From contig OZ241368.1 of the NCBI GenBank assembly GCA_965200525.1, forward strand, positions 1 through 64,000: a DNA stretch of 64,000 nucleotides, in the 5' to 3' direction. Within the stretch, counting starts at the first letter, position 1; each line of letters begins with the position of its first letter. This stretch comes from JANNPJ01 sp965200525 (lineage in GTDB: Bacteria > Actinomycetota > Actinomycetes > Actinomycetales > Kineosporiaceae). Of this stretch, positions 1 through 7,594 are shown in pieces. Under the pieces are notes generated by a model. The model was not told where the DNA came from. It did no database searches and saw only the letters and a program-made list of their open reading frames with translations. The position numbers were made by a program, and so were the translations under genes.

Positions 1-1
1 C

Positions 2-64
2 ACCATCGTGTCCCGGATCGAGGAGTTCTTCACCCAGATCGCCGACCTGCCGACCGCCGGCTGA
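2..64 (+). CDS. C-terminal end of an unidentified protein (partial)
   Basis: An open frame enters from the left edge and ends at a TGA at 62-64. Only about 20 residues are visible, ending in FFTQIADLPTAG. Codon use has the strong G/C third position of the surrounding genes, and a perfect hairpin follows 11 bases after the stop, so this is probably the true 3' end of a plus-strand gene. No family can be assigned from so short a piece. Confidence 0.5.
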   Translation, partial: TIVSRIEEFFTQIADLPTAG

Positions 65-75
65 CGCGGGCGGAT

Positions 76-125
76 CCGGGTCGAGGGGGTGGTGGGGCAG
101 GTGCCCCACCACCCCCTCGACCCGG
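76..125. terminator. Perfect long hairpin between convergent genes, bidirectional terminator
   Basis: Two perfectly complementary 24-base arms (76-99 and 102-125) are separated by two bases. The hairpin lies between the stop of the left-edge gene and the stop of the minus-strand substrate-binding protein gene. A short T-rich stretch follows on the plus strand. The position and symmetry fit a terminator serving both converging transcripts. Confidence 0.8.
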
Positions 126-129
126 TTTC

Positions 130-1833
130 TCAGTCGCTGATCACCGCGGCGTCGAGCTGGCTGGGCTGCCCGGCCGGGTGCATGGTCCAGTAGCGGCCCG
201 AGCCGGTCGGGGTGAACGAGACCCCGCTGATGCCCTTGGCCACCACCACGATGCTGCCGGTGTTGACGATCGGGATCACCGGGGCCTCGTCGGCGATGAC
301 CTGCTGGGCCTTCTGGTAGGCGGCGGTCCGGTCGGCCGAGGTGGGCTTGAGGGCGAAATCGGTGTTGGCCTTGTCGACCTCCGGGGAGGACCACAGGGAG
401 TAGTTGTTGATGCCGCCGGTTGTCGTCCAGTAGCCGACGACGATCTTGGGGTCGTCGGTCCAGGCGGTCCAGTTGAAGAGCTCGAGCCCGGGCGGGCCGG
501 CCTGGGATCCCTTCGCCGGCATGGACCGGGCGTCGACGACGTCGAACAGGCCGCCCTCGGTCTGCGGGGTCAGCGTGGCCGTGATGCCGATCTTGGCCAG
601 GCTGGCCTTGATCAGGATCGCCGTGTTGGTCTGGTCGACGTTGCCCTGCAGGTAGTAGAGCGGGGCCGCGATGGAGGGGTTGCCGGCCGCGGCCATGAGC
701 TGCTTGGCCTTGTCCAGGTTGAAGGTGTACTTGCTCCAGGCCGGGCTGTACTCGGGGGCGCTGGGCATGACGATGCTGGCGGCCCGGGTGCCCCGGTCGT
801 GAACGATGCTCTTGAGGATCTGGTCGTAGGGCAGGGCGTAGGCGATGGCCTGGCGCACCTGCGGCTTGGCCAGCTCGCCGACGTCCTTGGCCGGGCCGGA
901 CGTGATCGCGAACATGTCGAAGAAGCCGGTGTTCTCCCAGACGGCATCGAGGCCGGAGGCGGCCAGGGTCTCGACGTCCTGGTTGGTCATGCCGTACTCA
1001 CCGACGTTGATGGTGCCGCTGCGCAGCAGCGAGGGGATGCTGCCGGTGGTGACCCGGATACTGACGTTCTTGTAGCTCGGCGGCGGCGCCCAACTGTTGG
1101 GCTCGGCGGCGAGGTCGATGCTGGAGCCGTTCGTCCGCTTGGCGATGTAGTAGGGCCCCGAGCCGGCCGGGTTCTCCCGCAGCCACTTGGCGCCGGTCGG
1201 GTCGGCCGAGGTGATGTGCGGCTCGACCGTCTTCTTGTCGACGATGCTGGTGTACGCCTGACCGAAGATGGCCATCAGGGTCGGCGTCACCGGCGTCGGG
1301 CTGCCGTCCTTCTTCGTGAACTCGATCGAGACCGTGTGCGGGTCGACGACCTTGATCTGGTCGGGGCTCTGCAGGCCGTTGGCGGCGAAGTCGCCGGCGC
1401 CCGGCGTGGCCCAGATGCGGCCCAGGCTCCACTTCACGTCGTCGGCGCTCATCAGGTTTCCGCTGCCGTGGAACTTGACGTCGTCGCGCAGGGTGTAAGT
1501 GATGATGTTGCCCTTGATCGTCCAGGACTTCGCCAGATACGGCTTGACCTCGGCCCCCTGGAACTTCAGCGAGCCGTTCTTCTGCTCGGCGAAAGCCGGC
1601 AGTTCGAGGGTCTGGTAGATGTTGCGCACCAGCGAGCGGTCCTGGCCGGTCGAGAGGTTGGCCGGGTCAAGGCTGGTGACGTCCGAGGGCCAGGCCGTGG
1701 TCAGGGTCGTGATGTTCGCGGCGCCGGGGGCGGAGGCCGATCCGCCGCAGGCGGCGAGCGCGGTGACGCCCAGAGCGGCGGTGGCCACCAGGGTCGTGGC
1801 CCGGCGAGCGGCGGTCATGGTCAGGCGGGACAT
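130..1833 (-). CDS. Peptide/nickel-type ABC transporter substrate-binding lipoprotein (SBP family 5)
   Basis: This 567-residue exported lipoprotein is the ligand receptor of the ABC importer encoded upstream. The N-terminus has a basic segment, a hydrophobic stretch and the lipobox LAAC (Cys near residue 29). The mature part reads as a family 5 solute-binding protein (oligopeptide/dipeptide/nickel/opine class), and the length is normal for the family. The ATG at 1833 follows GAAGGAG with 5-base spacing; upstream open frame belongs to the overlapping ATPase in another frame. It is the last gene of a five-gene operon, 62 bases after the second ATPase. The ligand cannot be read from sequence; the nearby cyclodeaminase-like enzyme hints at an amino-acid or opine-like compound. 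Confidence 0.92.
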   Translation of the reverse strand: MSRLTMTAARRATTLVATAALGVTALAACGGSASAPGAANITTLTTAWPSDVTSLDPANLSTGQDRSLVRNIYQTLELPAFAEQKNGSLKFQGAEVKPYLAKSWTIKGNIITYTLRDDVKFHGSGNLMSADDVKWSLGRIWATPGAGDFAANGLQSPDQIKVVDPHTVSIEFTKKDGSPTPVTPTLMAIFGQAYTSIVDKKTVEPHITSADPTGAKWLRENPAGSGPYYIAKRTNGSSIDLAAEPNSWAPPPSYKNVSIRVTTGSIPSLLRSGTINVGEYGMTNQDVETLAASGLDAVWENTGFFDMFAITSGPAKDVGELAKPQVRQAIAYALPYDQILKSIVHDRGTRAASIVMPSAPEYSPAWSKYTFNLDKAKQLMAAAGNPSIAAPLYYLQGNVDQTNTAILIKASLAKIGITATLTPQTEGGLFDVVDARSMPAKGSQAGPPGLELFNWTAWTDDPKIVVGYWTTTGGINNYSLWSSPEVDKANTDFALKPTSADRTAAYQKAQQVIADEAPVIPIVNTGSIVVVAKGISGVSFTPTGSGRYWTMHPAGQPSQLDAAVISD

Positions 1834-1895
1834 GAGGGCTCCTTCGAAGAGGGGTGCGGAACGGTCCGAGCTGAGAGGTGGGGGCAGCAGGTCGC

Positions 1896-2888
1896 TCAGG
1901 CGCTGGCCTCCTGTTCGTCGCGGTCCCGCAGCACGACCGGGCAGGCCGCCCGGTGCTCGGCGGTGACCTCCAGCAGTGGCGGCCTGGTCGTGTGGCAGGT
2001 CGCGATCGCGTAGGGGCAGCGGCCGGCGAGCCGGCATCCCGGTGGGCGCTGCAGCGGGCTGGGCGCCTCCCCGATGAGGCGCAGACGCGGCGGCCGGGTC
2101 CGCAGCTCCGGCACCGGTGCCGCCGACAGCAGGGCCCGGGTGTAGGGGTGCACGGGGTTCTGGAGCACCTCGGCCGCGGGCCCTTCCTCCACGACCGCGC
2201 CCAGATAGACGACCAACACGCGGTCGGCGACCGCCTTGACCAGCTGCAGGTCGTGGCTGATCAGCACGTATCCCAGCTGACGCTCGCGCTGCACGCGGCG
2301 CAGCAGCTGCAGCACCCGGCCCCGCACCGAGACGTCGAGCGAGGCGGTGGGCTCGTCCAGCAGCACCACCCGCGGGTCGACGGCCAGGGCCCGGGCGATG
2401 CCGATCCGCTGGCGCTGGCCCCCGCTGAGCCGGCGCGGGTACCGCTCGAGCAGCACCGGGTCTAGCTCGACGTCCTGCAGGGCCTTGCGCACCGCCTTCT
2501 CGCGGGCGGCGGCGTCCAGATCGGTGTGCAGCCGCAGCGGTTCCTCCAGGATCGCCCGCACCGTCATCCGGGGGTTCAGGGAGGAGTTCGGGTCCTGGAA
2601 GACCATCTGCAGGTCGGAGTAGACGGTGCGGACGTCGCGCCGGGACAGGTCCTGGACCCGCGTGGTGCCCACCGTGACCGAGCCGCTGGTGGGTTCGATC
2701 AGCCGGGCGATGCACCGGGCCAGGGTGGACTTGCCCGAACCGCTCTCCCCGACGACGGCCACGGTCTCCCCCGCCTTCACGGTGAGGCTGATGTCGTCGA
2801 CGGCGCGCAGCATCCGGCGCGCACCGGCCCGGCGGACCGGGAAGTCCTTGACCAGATGCTCGACCTGAAGAACGGTTTCGGCGCTCAT
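1896..2888 (-). CDS. ABC transporter ATP-binding protein, OppF/DppF type
   Basis: This 330-residue cytoplasmic ATPase powers the peptide-type importer. Walker A GESGSGKS is near residues 47-54, the signature is LSGGQRQRIGIARAL, and Walker B is VLLDEPTASLD, followed by the H-loop ISHD. The C-terminal extension has the HPYTRALL and RCPYA...C motifs typical of the oligopeptide_HPY domain of OppD/OppF proteins. Its ATG at 2888 overlaps the stop of the preceding ATPase by four bases (ATGA), indicating translational coupling. It would pair with that ATPase as a heterodimer. Confidence 0.93.
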   Translation of the reverse strand: MSAETVLQVEHLVKDFPVRRAGARRMLRAVDDISLTVKAGETVAVVGESGSGKSTLARCIARLIEPTSGSVTVGTTRVQDLSRRDVRTVYSDLQMVFQDPNSSLNPRMTVRAILEEPLRLHTDLDAAAREKAVRKALQDVELDPVLLERYPRRLSGGQRQRIGIARALAVDPRVVLLDEPTASLDVSVRGRVLQLLRRVQRERQLGYVLISHDLQLVKAVADRVLVVYLGAVVEEGPAAEVLQNPVHPYTRALLSAAPVPELRTRPPRLRLIGEAPSPLQRPPGCRLAGRCPYAIATCHTTRPPLLEVTAEHRAACPVVLRDRDEQEASA

Positions 2889-3694
2889 GCCACACTCACT
2901 TCGCTCAGTCGGCTGTCGGCGATCAGCGCGCGGGTGTACGGGTGCTGGGCGCGGGTGAAAATCTCCTCGACGGTGCCTGTTTCGACGGTCTGACCGTTGC
3001 GGAGCACGGCGATCCGGTCGCAGGTCTCGGCCACCACACCGAGGTCGTGGGTGATCATCCAGGTGGTCATGCCCTCGGTGCGGGTCAGCTCGACGATGAG
3101 CTCGAGGATGTCGGCCTGGATGGTGACGTCCAGCCCGGTGGTGGGCTCGTCGAGCACCAGCAGCCGCGGCCGGCAGGCCAGGGCCATCGCCAGCTGGGCC
3201 CGCTGGGCCATACCGCCGGACAGTTCGTGGACGTACTGCTTCATCCGCCGGGCCGGTTCGGAGATCTTCACCTGCTCCAGCAGGTCCTCGGCGGCCCTGC
3301 GGGCGGCCTTGCGGTCGAGGTCGCGGTGCAGGCGAAGCACGTCGGAGAGCTGCCGGCCGATCGTGAAGACCGGATTGATGGCTCCCTTGGCGTCCTGGAA
3401 CACCACGGCCAGGCCCGAGCCGCGCAGCCGGTGGCGCCGCTCGTCGTCGACCTGGGTGAGATCCTCGCCGTCGAACGTGATGGTCCCCGAGGTCCGGCGG
3501 AAACCGGGCGGGGCCAGGCCCAGCGCGCACAGCGCGGTGAGGGTCTTGCCGCTGCCGGTCTCGCCGACGACCGCGGTGATGCTGTGCCGGGCCACGGTCA
3601 GGGACACGCCGTTCAGGACGGGCGTGACGTCGCCGTCGGAGGTCAGGAATCCGCCGTGGAGGTCGTCCACGACCAGGATCGGTTCGTCGCTCAT
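2885..3694 (-). CDS. ABC transporter ATP-binding protein, OppD/DppD type
   Basis: This 269-residue ATPase is the partner of the next gene in the operon. It has Walker A GETGSGKT, signature LSGGMAQRAQLAMAL, Walker B LVLDEPTTGLD and the H-loop ITHDLG, plus a short C-terminal HPYTRAL segment. It is shorter than many OppD proteins (about 320 residues) because the distal HPY domain with its cysteines is nearly absent. It starts 14 bases after the upstream permease and overlaps the next ATPase by four bases. Confidence 0.92.
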   Translation of the reverse strand: MSDEPILVVDDLHGGFLTSDGDVTPVLNGVSLTVARHSITAVVGETGSGKTLTALCALGLAPPGFRRTSGTITFDGEDLTQVDDERRHRLRGSGLAVVFQDAKGAINPVFTIGRQLSDVLRLHRDLDRKAARRAAEDLLEQVKISEPARRMKQYVHELSGGMAQRAQLAMALACRPRLLVLDEPTTGLDVTIQADILELIVELTRTEGMTTWMITHDLGVVAETCDRIAVLRNGQTVETGTVEEIFTRAQHPYTRALIADSRLSEVSVA

Positions 3695-3708
3695 GTGATC
3701 GCTCCGGC

Positions 3709-4605
3709 TCAGGCGTGTCGGGTCAGGTCGGCGTCGGTGAGGCCGTCGCCGATCAGGTGAAAGGCCAGGGCCAGGAGGAATATCCCCAGACCCGGGAAGA
3801 AGCAGATCCACCACTGGCCGATGGCGATGGCCGTCTGCCCGCCGGCGATCATGGAACCCCATTCGGCCGAACCGGGCTGGAAGCCCAGGCCGAGGAAGCC
3901 GAGGGCACCGACGGTGGAGACCACCCAGGAGGCGTTGATCGCGGCGTAGGCGATCAACGGGCGGGTGCTGTTCGGCAGCAGGTGGCGGAACAGCACGCCG
4001 CTGTGCCCGCGGCCGACCATCCGGGCCGCCTCGGCGAACTCCCAGGTCTTGCGGGTGACGATCTCGGCCCGGGCCAGCCGGACGTAGTCGGGCAGCGGGA
4101 TCAGGGCGACCACGAAGATCACCACCAGCAGCCCGCGCCCCAGCGCCGAGATCGCCAGCATGGCCAGCAGCAGGGCCGGGAACGCGTTGAGGGTCTGCAG
4201 GATCCGCTGGGTCAGGGCGTCGAACCAGCCACCGACGTATCCGGCGATCGCCCCCCACACCGCTCCGACCACGAGGGCCAGCAGGACGACGGCGATGGTG
4301 ATGCCGACGTCGACCCGGGTGGCGGCCAGGGCCTTGGAGAATACGTCGGAGCCGGCCTGGTCGGTGCCGAACGGATGGGCCAGCACGGGCCCGGCCGAGA
4401 AGTCGCCCACCGCCGGGGCCTCCGGCGGGTACGGCGTCCAGAACACCGAGACCACGGCGACCAGCAGGAAGACCAGCACGATCGCGGCTCCCACCCTCAT
4501 CCCGGTGGTGGAACCGGTGGGCCGCACGACCCGGCGCACCCGCATTCCGAACGACACCGGAGCCGGGGCCGGTACAACCGTTTCGACCTGCGCGACGCCG
4601 CTCAT
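3709..4605 (-). CDS. ABC transporter permease, DppC/OppC type
   Basis: This 298-residue inner-membrane subunit has a cytoplasmic N-terminus, a first membrane helix (about residues 38-57), an extracytoplasmic loop containing HPFGTDQAGSDVFS (hallmark of OppC/DppC), and then a binding-protein-dependent transport domain. The EAA loop is recognisable as EFAEAARMVGRG...LFRHLLPN. Its start overlaps the stop of the DppB-type gene by four bases. Length and motifs are normal for the family. Confidence 0.93.
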   Translation of the reverse strand: MSGVAQVETVVPAPAPVSFGMRVRRVVRPTGSTTGMRVGAAIVLVFLLVAVVSVFWTPYPPEAPAVGDFSAGPVLAHPFGTDQAGSDVFSKALAATRVDVGITIAVVLLALVVGAVWGAIAGYVGGWFDALTQRILQTLNAFPALLLAMLAISALGRGLLVVIFVVALIPLPDYVRLARAEIVTRKTWEFAEAARMVGRGHSGVLFRHLLPNSTRPLIAYAAINASWVVSTVGALGFLGLGFQPGSAEWGSMIAGGQTAIAIGQWWICFFPGLGIFLLALAFHLIGDGLTDADLTRHA

Positions 4606-5717
4606 GAGCGCACCCGCGGGTCGATCAGCGCGTAGGTGTACTCCAGCAGTTCGTAGACCACGACGTACAGCAGGGCGGAGAACAGCACGAAGCCCTGCAC
4701 CGCCGGGAAGTCGGAGGTCTGGATGGCCTGCAGCGCGTAGTTGCCCACGCCGGGCCAGCCGAAGACGCCTTCGACCAGCACCGAGCCGGCGATCGTGAAG
4801 GCGACGATGCCGGCCAGGACGGTCGCCACCGGCAGCAGGGCGTTCTTCAGCGCGTAGGACAGGTACACCTTGCGAGACCCGAAGCCGAGTGCGGTTGCGG
4901 TGCGGACGTAGTCGGCCGAGATGGCTTCCAGCATGGAGGTTCGGACCACCTTGAACAGAGGGGCCGCGAGGCCGACGGCAAGGGTGAGGACCGGTAGCAC
5001 GAGTTGTGCGGCGGCAGCCCGGGCGGTGGCGAGCTGCCCGCTGAGCAGGCCGTCCAGCACGTACGACCCGGTGATGTGCGAGGGGGGTGCCATCCCGGCC
5101 GGTAACCGGCCGATCGGGCCGGGCGCCCAGTGCAGCGTGGTGGAGAAGATCCACAGCAGCATCAGGCCGATCCAGAACTGCGGCAGGGCCATGCCCCCGA
5201 CGGCCACGAACCGGGCCGCCCGGTCGAACCAACCGTCGCGGCGGACGGCGGCGAGCACTCCGGCCAGGATGCCGACGGTGACGCCGATCAGCAGTGCGAA
5301 GAAGGCCATCTCGAGGGTGGCCGGCAACCGGCTGGAGAGTTCCGTCGTGACGGGCCGCCCGGTCTGGAAGGACTGCCCGAGGTCGCCGTGCAGCAGGTCG
5401 TTCAGAAAGTGCAGGTACTGGTGGGGCAGCGAGGTGTCGAGGCCGAGGGCGGCCCGAACCTTCTCCTTCTCCAGCGCCTCGGCCTCGGCATTGACGAAGC
5501 CGTTGCCGCTCTGGCCGAGGAAGAGGTTCGCCGGGTCCGGGGCCAGCACCCGGGTGACGACGAAGCTGACGGTGAGCACCGCGAGTACCACCCCGATGGC
5601 ACCGACGAGCCGGCGCACGATCAGATCGATGCCGTACAGGTTGCGCCGACGCGGGGCCGGGCCGGGTTCGTGGCCGGCACCGGCCGCGATGAGGTCGGAA
5701 TCGACTGATGCGGTCAT
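4602..5717 (-). CDS. ABC transporter permease, DppB/OppB type
   Basis: This 371-residue membrane protein is the first gene of the importer operon. A long N-terminal tail (about 35 residues) precedes the first helix, followed by the DppB-typical loop GLDTSLPHQYLHFL...GDLGQSF and a transport domain with EAA loop YVRTATALGFGSRKV. The ATG at 5717 is chosen because it follows a G-rich Shine-Dalgarno-like run (5726-5730 on this strand) and begins the conserved open frame; upstream codons are in the regulatory region. The operon diverges from the GntR gene at 5954. Confidence 0.92.
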   Translation of the reverse strand: MTASVDSDLIAAGAGHEPGPAPRRRNLYGIDLIVRRLVGAIGVVLAVLTVSFVVTRVLAPDPANLFLGQSGNGFVNAEAEALEKEKVRAALGLDTSLPHQYLHFLNDLLHGDLGQSFQTGRPVTTELSSRLPATLEMAFFALLIGVTVGILAGVLAAVRRDGWFDRAARFVAVGGMALPQFWIGLMLLWIFSTTLHWAPGPIGRLPAGMAPPSHITGSYVLDGLLSGQLATARAAAAQLVLPVLTLAVGLAAPLFKVVRTSMLEAISADYVRTATALGFGSRKVYLSYALKNALLPVATVLAGIVAFTIAGSVLVEGVFGWPGVGNYALQAIQTSDFPAVQGFVLFSALLYVVVYELLEYTYALIDPRVRS

Positions 5718-5725
5718 CGTCTGGT

Positions 5726-5740
5726 CCCCCGTCCAGGGGG
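5726..5740 (-). promoter_or_regulatory. Hairpin that could mask the dppB ribosome-binding site
   Basis: On the minus strand CCCCC-TGGAC-GGGGG forms a five-pair G/C stem with a five-base loop. The 3' arm is the only G-rich Shine-Dalgarno candidate ahead of the ATG at 5717, so folding would hide it. Whether this matters in vivo is inference. Confidence 0.35.
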
Positions 5741-5789
5741 TCGAGCTGCAGTGCTGTCCACGATCAGCCTCCCGTGCCGGACGTTCGGA

Positions 5790-5803
5790 CTTGGTATACC
5801 AAG
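5790..5803. promoter_or_regulatory. GntR/FCD-type operator palindrome
   Basis: CTTGGTATACCAAG is a perfect 14-base palindrome. It fits the TNGTNNNACNA-like operators known for FadR/FCD regulators of the GntR family. It lies between the ABC operon (start 5717) and the divergent GntR gene (start 5954), where such a regulator would control both. Confidence 0.7.
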
Positions 5804-5857
5804 CATGCCGAGCGAGCTGTTTCGGGCTGGTTTCGACGACGTCAGCATCCTGGGTCA

Positions 5858-5872
5858 TTCGGAATATACGAA
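5858..5872. promoter_or_regulatory. Second, weaker GntR-type inverted repeat
   Basis: TTCG and CGAA arms flank a 7-base centre. Read on the minus strand it begins TTCGTATA, sharing the TT(S)GTATA core of the perfect palindrome 68 bases away. It may be a secondary operator; the match of the other half-site is poor. Confidence 0.35.
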
Positions 5873-5953
5873 GCGGTTGAGCAGGTAATTTAGGCAGGCA
5901 GGGAATCAACCCAGCCATTGCCGTTCGATCAAGAGACAGATATTCTGTATGCC

Positions 5954-6643
5954 ATGAGTCCAGCGACGACGCCCGGAGCGACCGATCAGTCCCTCTCGGC
6001 GAAGGTCTTCGAGTACCTGCGCGACGCGATCATCGAGGGTGAACTCGCCCCGGGGTCGCGCCTGGTCGAGCGCGAACTGTCGGAGCGGCTGGAGGTCTCG
6101 CGCATCCCCATCCGGGAGGCCCTGCCGCAGTTGGAGGCGGACGGGCTGATCCAGACCCTGCCGCGGCGCGGTTCGTTCGTCACCCAGCTGAGCCTGCGCG
6201 ACATCAGCGAGCTCTTCGACGTGCGCACCAGCCTCGACGTGCTGGCCGCCCGGCTGGCGGCCGAGCAGGCCCGCACGCACACCACCCAGGCCTTGGCCCA
6301 GTCGTTCGACCGGGCCAAGGTGGCCACCGACGCCGGTTCGGCGACCGAGATCGCGGCCGCGAACGCCGCCTTCCACGACGCGATCCTGCAGCTGTCGGGA
6401 AACCGGCTGCTGGAGTCGCTCATGTCGCCGATCAGCGCCCGGGTGCGCTGGTTGTTCCGGCTCACCTCCGAGCGCGACCCGCAGCTGCTCTGCCACGAAC
6501 ACCAGGAACTGCACGACGCCATCGCCTCGGGCCGCGCCGAGCTGGCCGCGTCCCTGGCCTATTCACACGTCGAGCGAGGCCGCGCGCCGTCACTGGAGGC
6601 GCTGGCCTCCGTGCTGCCACCCGACCGCACACCCACGACCTGA
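5954..6643 (+). CDS. GntR-family (FCD subfamily) transcriptional regulator
   Basis: The 229-residue protein has an N-terminal winged helix-turn-helix (about residues 15-75: VFEYLRDAIIEGELAPGSRL, then ELSERLEVSRIPIREAL) and an all-helical FCD ligand-binding domain with the metal/ligand-type motif NAAFHDAI and a later H...H pair. FCD regulators usually sense organic or amino acids and repress nearby transport and catabolic genes. The ATG at 5954 has little Shine-Dalgarno signal. It heads a plus-strand operon with the NMT1-like and cyclodeaminase-like genes and faces the ABC importer. Confidence 0.9.
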   Translation: MSPATTPGATDQSLSAKVFEYLRDAIIEGELAPGSRLVERELSERLEVSRIPIREALPQLEADGLIQTLPRRGSFVTQLSLRDISELFDVRTSLDVLAARLAAEQARTHTTQALAQSFDRAKVATDAGSATEIAAANAAFHDAILQLSGNRLLESLMSPISARVRWLFRLTSERDPQLLCHEHQELHDAIASGRAELAASLAYSHVERGRAPSLEALASVLPPDRTPTT

Positions 6644-6673
6644 AACACCATCAGAGCTGAAAAGGAGCCACCC

Positions 6674-7594
6674 ATGCCCTCCTTCACCGTCTCGGCCACC
6701 TCGCACTGGCCGAACTACCTGCCCGAGTACGTGGCCGCCGAGCTCGGCTTCTTCGCCGACGAGGGCCTCGACTTCCGCCGCTGGGCGCCCGAGACCTGGA
6801 CCGACGTGCTCACCGACATCGACTCCGGCCGGGCCGACGCGGTACTCGGCGGGGTATGGGTGCCGGCGATGTACCACGGCCGCGGCCGCGAGTACCGGGC
6901 CTTCGCCCAGCTCAACGCCCGCAACCCCAAGGCCATCGTGACCCGTGAGCCGGTGAGCGATTTCGACCTGAAAGACCTGGCCGGTAAGACCGTTCTGACT
7001 CCGGGCGCGGGCAGTGCCGCCTACTACATCCACACCGCGGGCCTGCTGCGCCGGGCCGGCGTCGATCCGGCATCGGTGCGGTTCATCCGCGACCTGTCGA
7101 CCGGCACGCTCACCGACCTGTTCTTCGGTGGTCTGGGCGACGTCCTGATCACCGACGTGGTCAACGCGAGCATGCTGCAGGCGGCCGGCCGCGCGCACAT
7201 CGCACTGCGGATCGACTCCCTCGGCCTGATGCCGAACAGCGTCTACTACACCTCGCCGGCGATGCTGGAGTCACCCGAACGCCTGCCCTGGAAGTTCACG
7301 GCCGCGCTGGCCCGCGGCTGCTCGTGGATCCAGGCGCACCCGGCCCAGGAAGTGGCTCCCCTGCTCGAGAAGCACTGGCCCGGCCTCGACCAGGGCGTCC
7401 TCATCGACGTGGTCGACGACCTGCGCGCCAGCGGCCTGTGGGCCGACGTGCGGATCGACCGCGGCGCCTACGACGAATGGATGGCGATGATCGCGGAGGA
7501 GGGCCTGACCAGCGACCAGGTCAGCTACGCCGACCTGGTCGACCCGAGGCCGGCCGACGACGCGGTCGCGGCACTGGCGGCGGGGGCAGCCTGA
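6674..7594 (+). CDS. NMT1/THI5-like (SBP family) protein lacking a signal peptide
   Basis: This 306-residue protein resembles NMT1/THI5-like and SsuA-type binding proteins: TSHWPNYLPEYVAAELGFFADEGL at the N-terminus, a DLKDLAGKTVLTPG loop, and GVDPASVRFI later. Unlike a periplasmic receptor it starts directly at the mature fold: MPSFTVSAT has no basic/hydrophobic leader and no lipobox. The ATG follows AAAGGAG with good spacing, so a longer exported form is unlikely. It is translationally linked to the cyclodeaminase-like gene (TGATG overlap). It may be a cytoplasmic ligand-binding protein or an enzyme rather than a transporter subunit. Confidence 0.8.
   Translation: MPSFTVSATSHWPNYLPEYVAAELGFFADEGLDFRRWAPETWTDVLTDIDSGRADAVLGGVWVPAMYHGRGREYRAFAQLNARNPKAIVTREPVSDFDLKDLAGKTVLTPGAGSAAYYIHTAGLLRRAGVDPASVRFIRDLSTGTLTDLFFGGLGDVLITDVVNASMLQAAGRAHIALRIDSLGLMPNSVYYTSPAMLESPERLPWKFTAALARGCSWIQAHPAQEVAPLLEKHWPGLDQGVLIDVVDDLRASGLWADVRIDRGAYDEWMAMIAEEGLTSDQVSYADLVDPRPADDAVAALAAGAA

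Noticed and set aside
178..2013. Very long open frame antisense to the substrate-binding protein gene
   Set aside because: High-GC codon bias keeps the antisense frame open; the translation is low-complexity Gly/Arg/Val/Asp and the sense frame has clear family motifs.
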